This document shows positions 18,478 to 20,678 of a DNA stretch of 20,678 bases, one piece after another. The position numbers and the translations under genes are program-made. Position 1 is the first letter of the stretch; the number at the start of each line of letters is the position of its first letter. The notes below the pieces were generated by a model, which saw only the letters and a list, made by a program, of their open reading frames with translations, was not told where the DNA came from and ran no database searches. The stretch lies in NCBI GenBank assembly GCA_036897625.1, contig JAYMTA010001307.1, positions 1 to 20,678 on the forward strand, written 5' to 3'. Source of the stretch: Pelargonium cotyledonis. Taxonomy: Eukaryota > Streptophyta > Magnoliopsida > Geraniales > Geraniaceae.

Positions 18478-18742
18478 CGCTACAAAAAACTTGCAATGTG
18501 ACGGAATATTTATGCCGCAAATTTGTGAATTTAAGTCATAAAATGTAATTTTTTTTGACGAAATTGTAACGTAATATTTTATATCGTTGTTTGGTTGTCA
18601 AAAATGATAGTAATAGAAATTTCTGTCACAAATGTATATATTTATGTGACGAAAAATATGATTTGTCACAATTTGTGACAAAATTGTGACGAGTTTTTTT
18701 TCTCACATATTTTCGTCACAATTTGCAACATTTTTTTAGCAG
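18478..18742. mobile_element. CACTA-like MITE (unit 3)
   Basis: The left end has drifted to CGCTACAAAAAACTTGCAA and the right end to TTTTTTTAGCAG. At 265 bp it is the longest copy and has an extra internal stretch of TGTGACGAAA/TTTGTCACA motifs absent from the unit 2 copy. Position relative to the gene is unchanged. Confidence 0.65.
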
Positions 18743-19141
18743 AGAACCCCAATCTAAATGTTCTCAAGTTCTTTTAGTCCCGCACTTCAAAAATAATTGA
18801 AGCACTAAACAATTATTATAAGTTGTCTTAACTATAATGATACTCCGATTATATTAGATACGCATTTTTTTAGATTATGCAATTCAGTTTGGGTTCGAAC
18901 CAAATTCAATAAAGTTAATTTTTTCAGAAGAGAAAGTTAATTTTCAACTAGAAGATGATTAATCTAAACCAAAACACTATTTGATTTAGGTTAAGTCGTC
19001 AATAAGAACGTGAAACCTTATTAAAATGTCCATTATTCTCTGTCATTTATCACTCCCTTAACTTCTACATTTTGAAATTTTAAACCCTTTTATTGAACTT
19101 CAAAATTTTAAATTGAATCAGTCTGGTCTGAGAGTTTTTTT

Positions 19142-19386
19142 TACTCCATCCGTTCCAAAATAAATGTCATGTTTCTTTTGCATTTTTGTCCCAAAATAAG
19201 TGTCTTATTTCTTTTTCTATTAAGTTAGTTATGGATGAATTGTCAATAATATCCTTATAAAAGTTAGTTAGGATCTCTCAACACATGATCATGAGAATAC
19301 AATTGTAAACTTACCACACTAACTAACTTCTACTTAATTTTTCTCAAAATAGAAAAGATGACACTCATTTTGGGACGGAGGGAGTA
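19142..19386. mobile_element. Stowaway MITE, complete (reverse orientation, in unit 4)
   Basis: The element runs from TA-CTCCATCCGTTCC to GGGACGGAGGGAG-TA and is the reverse complement of the copy at 9290-9535 in its interior. It splits the conserved motif TTTTTTTATCCTTTATGCTTC, which is uninterrupted at about 11041, 13582 and 16482; those three are empty sites and fix the insertion as later than the unit duplications. Confidence 0.92.
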
Positions 19387-19827
19387 TATTCTTTATGCTT
19401 CTAAATTTAATGAAACACTAAATAATTTTTTTCTGATCTAGTGTTTCTTTTCTTCTGTTTATACCATGAGAAATCTGATCGGGCTCGCAAACTCACGGCT
19501 GACATCTTTAATCCGTTTTACCACATCCAGACTAATTCTCATTCGAGAGTAAGTCACAGTTAAATTTCATCAATATATATGATCTAGTGTTTTTATTTCG
19601 CACAGAAAAAAACTAATTCAAAATGTTTCTTAAACTAGTTTAACATGAAAAAAAAATCGAGATTAGGTGAGTGAGATGATTAGAAATCAGGGATGTGACA
19701 TAGAGCCGCTAATGAGGTAGCAATGTCTCGTTAAAAAATGGGGGGTCTCTTTGGAAATTTATTTAATGTGCTAAATATGGATGAGATCCCTCTTCTTGGT
19801 CACTGCCGGAGTTGTGTGTCTCCAATC

Positions 19828-19872
19828 CAAGGCCGGCTATTAGGTGGGGAAAGTGGGCAACGTTTTGGACTT
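19828..19872 (+). mobile_element. Possible hAT-type terminus
   Basis: CAAGGCCGGCTATTAGGTGG followed by GGGGAAAGTGGGCAACG resembles the CAGGGCCGGC...AGGCAA start of some plant hAT elements. No matching right end or 8-bp target duplication was found, and it lies directly before the 53-bp minisatellite. This may mean the minisatellite and shared segment came in with that element. Confidence 0.3.
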
Positions 19873-20020
19873 TTAACTGCAGCTACGTACTGCAGTATTA
19901 ACTGCGGTTAAAACTGCAGACTTTTAGCTGCTGCTATTAACTGCGATTACTAACTGCAATAAAGTATTTTGGGACTTTATCTCCTGTCATTAACTGCGGT
20001 TACAAACTGCAATAAAAGTA
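19873..20020. repeat. Minisatellite, unit about 53 bp (unit 4)
   Basis: About three copies of TTTTAGCTGC, TATTAACTGCGATTAC, TAACTGCAATAAAG, matching 16786-16965. The first copy is compacted and carries extra CTGCAG palindromes. Confidence 0.75.
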
Positions 20021-20560
20021 AGATTAATTTCTTAACAGGTCTTCACAAAACTAGGCCCTCTATTTTTAATTCAACCTTTTTATATTATAAAATTTATTAA
20101 TCTCTCACTTTGAAGAAGTCATTTTTCTAACACTCTACATATTACAATTTTCTCATCTCTTCTTCTATACAACTAAGAGCATGAAACTCCACTTTGAGGA
20201 ACAAGTCATTCTCTTCATCTAAAAATTATAGTTCAAATCACATGTCTCTTATTGGGTTTATATATGTGATTTTTTCTACACGGGCTTAGATATGTAAATA
20301 ATTTTAAAGTTAAATTTTTGTGGGTTCTAATTGGATTTTGAGTAATGTTAAATTTTTTTAATTTGTTTAAATTTGGTCGGTCTATAAATAAAATCAAAAT
20401 CGATTGATTTTTAACCGAACTGTTTAGTGTGGTTTAATTATAGTCTTTAATCGATTGCGGTTCATAAAAATCAAAAATCGTATATGACGGTTCAGTTCTT
20501 AAACATACATAGTATGTAAAAACAACTTTTTCGCTATTTTTATTGTGTATAAGAACATGC
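20021..20560. repeat. Segment shared only with unit 3
   Basis: Matches 16966-17540 in order, including TAAGAGCATGAAACTCC, AACCGAACTGTTTAGTGTGG and CAATTGGATTTTGAG-like blocks. No ORF. Confidence 0.7.
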
Positions 20561-20678
20561 AGGCCCAAACTGTCAATCAAGAACCAACATTTATTATTAT
20601 TATTATTATTATTATAAAAACAACATTTATTAATGTTATTGTCTTTTACAAAAGAAACACATTTGCAGAATTGCTTAT
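20561..20678 (-). other. 3' flank of a fourth thionin-like copy, gene off the edge
   Basis: From CAGGCCCAAACTGTCAATC to the end, the sequence matches 17535-17660, which is the 3' flank of the unit 3 pseudogene, including the AATAAA signal (minus strand) and a TTA microsatellite (20591-20614). The coding part is not in the window, so whether it is intact is unknown. Confidence 0.75.

Larger units (their letters stand above)
16460..19114. repeat. Tandem unit 3 (about 2.66 kb) with a truncated thionin-like pseudogene
   Basis: It begins CTAAATCCATCTGGTTTAAG and keeps the order left segment, gene, promoter, MITE, right segment. In place of the LINE of units 1 and 2 it has a 53-bp minisatellite and a segment of about 570 bp that is shared only with unit 4. 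The left segment is cut short after ATCAGGGATGCGACAT (about 16787). Confidence 0.8.
19115..20678. repeat. Tandem unit 4, cut by the window edge
   Basis: It starts GAATCAGTCTGGTCTGAG like the others and contains a Stowaway insertion, the left segment, the 53-bp minisatellite, the segment shared with unit 3 and then the gene's 3' flank (about 20570-20678). The exon 2 region should begin about 60 bp beyond the right edge, judged from unit 3. Confidence 0.8.

Overview
The window looks like repeat-rich, intron-bearing nuclear DNA of a eudicot plant. The signs are low GC, GT..AG introns, TATAAATA boxes, Stowaway and CACTA-type MITEs, Copia and Gypsy LTR debris, LINE 3' ends and a thionin-like cysteine-rich peptide family. 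I cannot name the genus. No bacterial gene, CRISPR array or complete tRNA/rRNA gene was seen.

Left part (1-8640) is transposon territory with no convincing host gene. Two stretches (about 61-2500 and 6927-8490) carry related debris: a Gypsy-like LTR motif followed by tandem arrays. The first holds a 30-bp minisatellite (661-1140) and an array of about 84 bp (1381-1990). The second holds a related array of about 83 bp (7765-8490). Between them is the best-resolved structure of this half: a Ty1/Copia-type solo LTR (2504-5251, TGTT...AACA ends, 5-bp target duplication CAAAC), itself interrupted close to its 3' end by a Mutator-like element (4132-5231, terminal inverted repeats of about 120 bp, perfect 9-bp target duplication TTTTTACTA). 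The Mutator-like element has a GC-rich core.

Middle part (8641-11020) is AT-rich intergenic DNA with a complete Stowaway MITE (9290-9535), a decayed Stowaway fragment, a 31-bp duplication and a TA microsatellite.

Right part (11022-20678) is a tandem array of units of about 2.5-2.9 kb, all in the same orientation. Each of the three complete units carries a minus-strand thionin-like gene with one phase-1 intron of about 200 bp. Unit 1 holds a frameshifted pseudogene, unit 2 the only intact gene (14991-15573, 128 residues, secreted, 11 cysteines after the predicted signal peptide), and unit 3 a pseudogene that has lost its signal peptide and start frame. Unit 4 runs off the right edge just as its gene's 3' flank begins. 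A CACTA-like MITE sits at the same place upstream of every gene and so predates the duplications. Later insertions separate the units: LINE 3' ends in units 1 and 2, an inserted 209-bp block in unit 2, a 53-bp minisatellite plus an AACCGA-rich segment in units 3 and 4, and a Stowaway in unit 4.

Read as a whole, this is birth-and-death evolution of a secreted defence-type peptide cluster inside transposon-dense DNA. The one open copy has a substitution in the first base of its TATA box, which both pseudogenes still carry.
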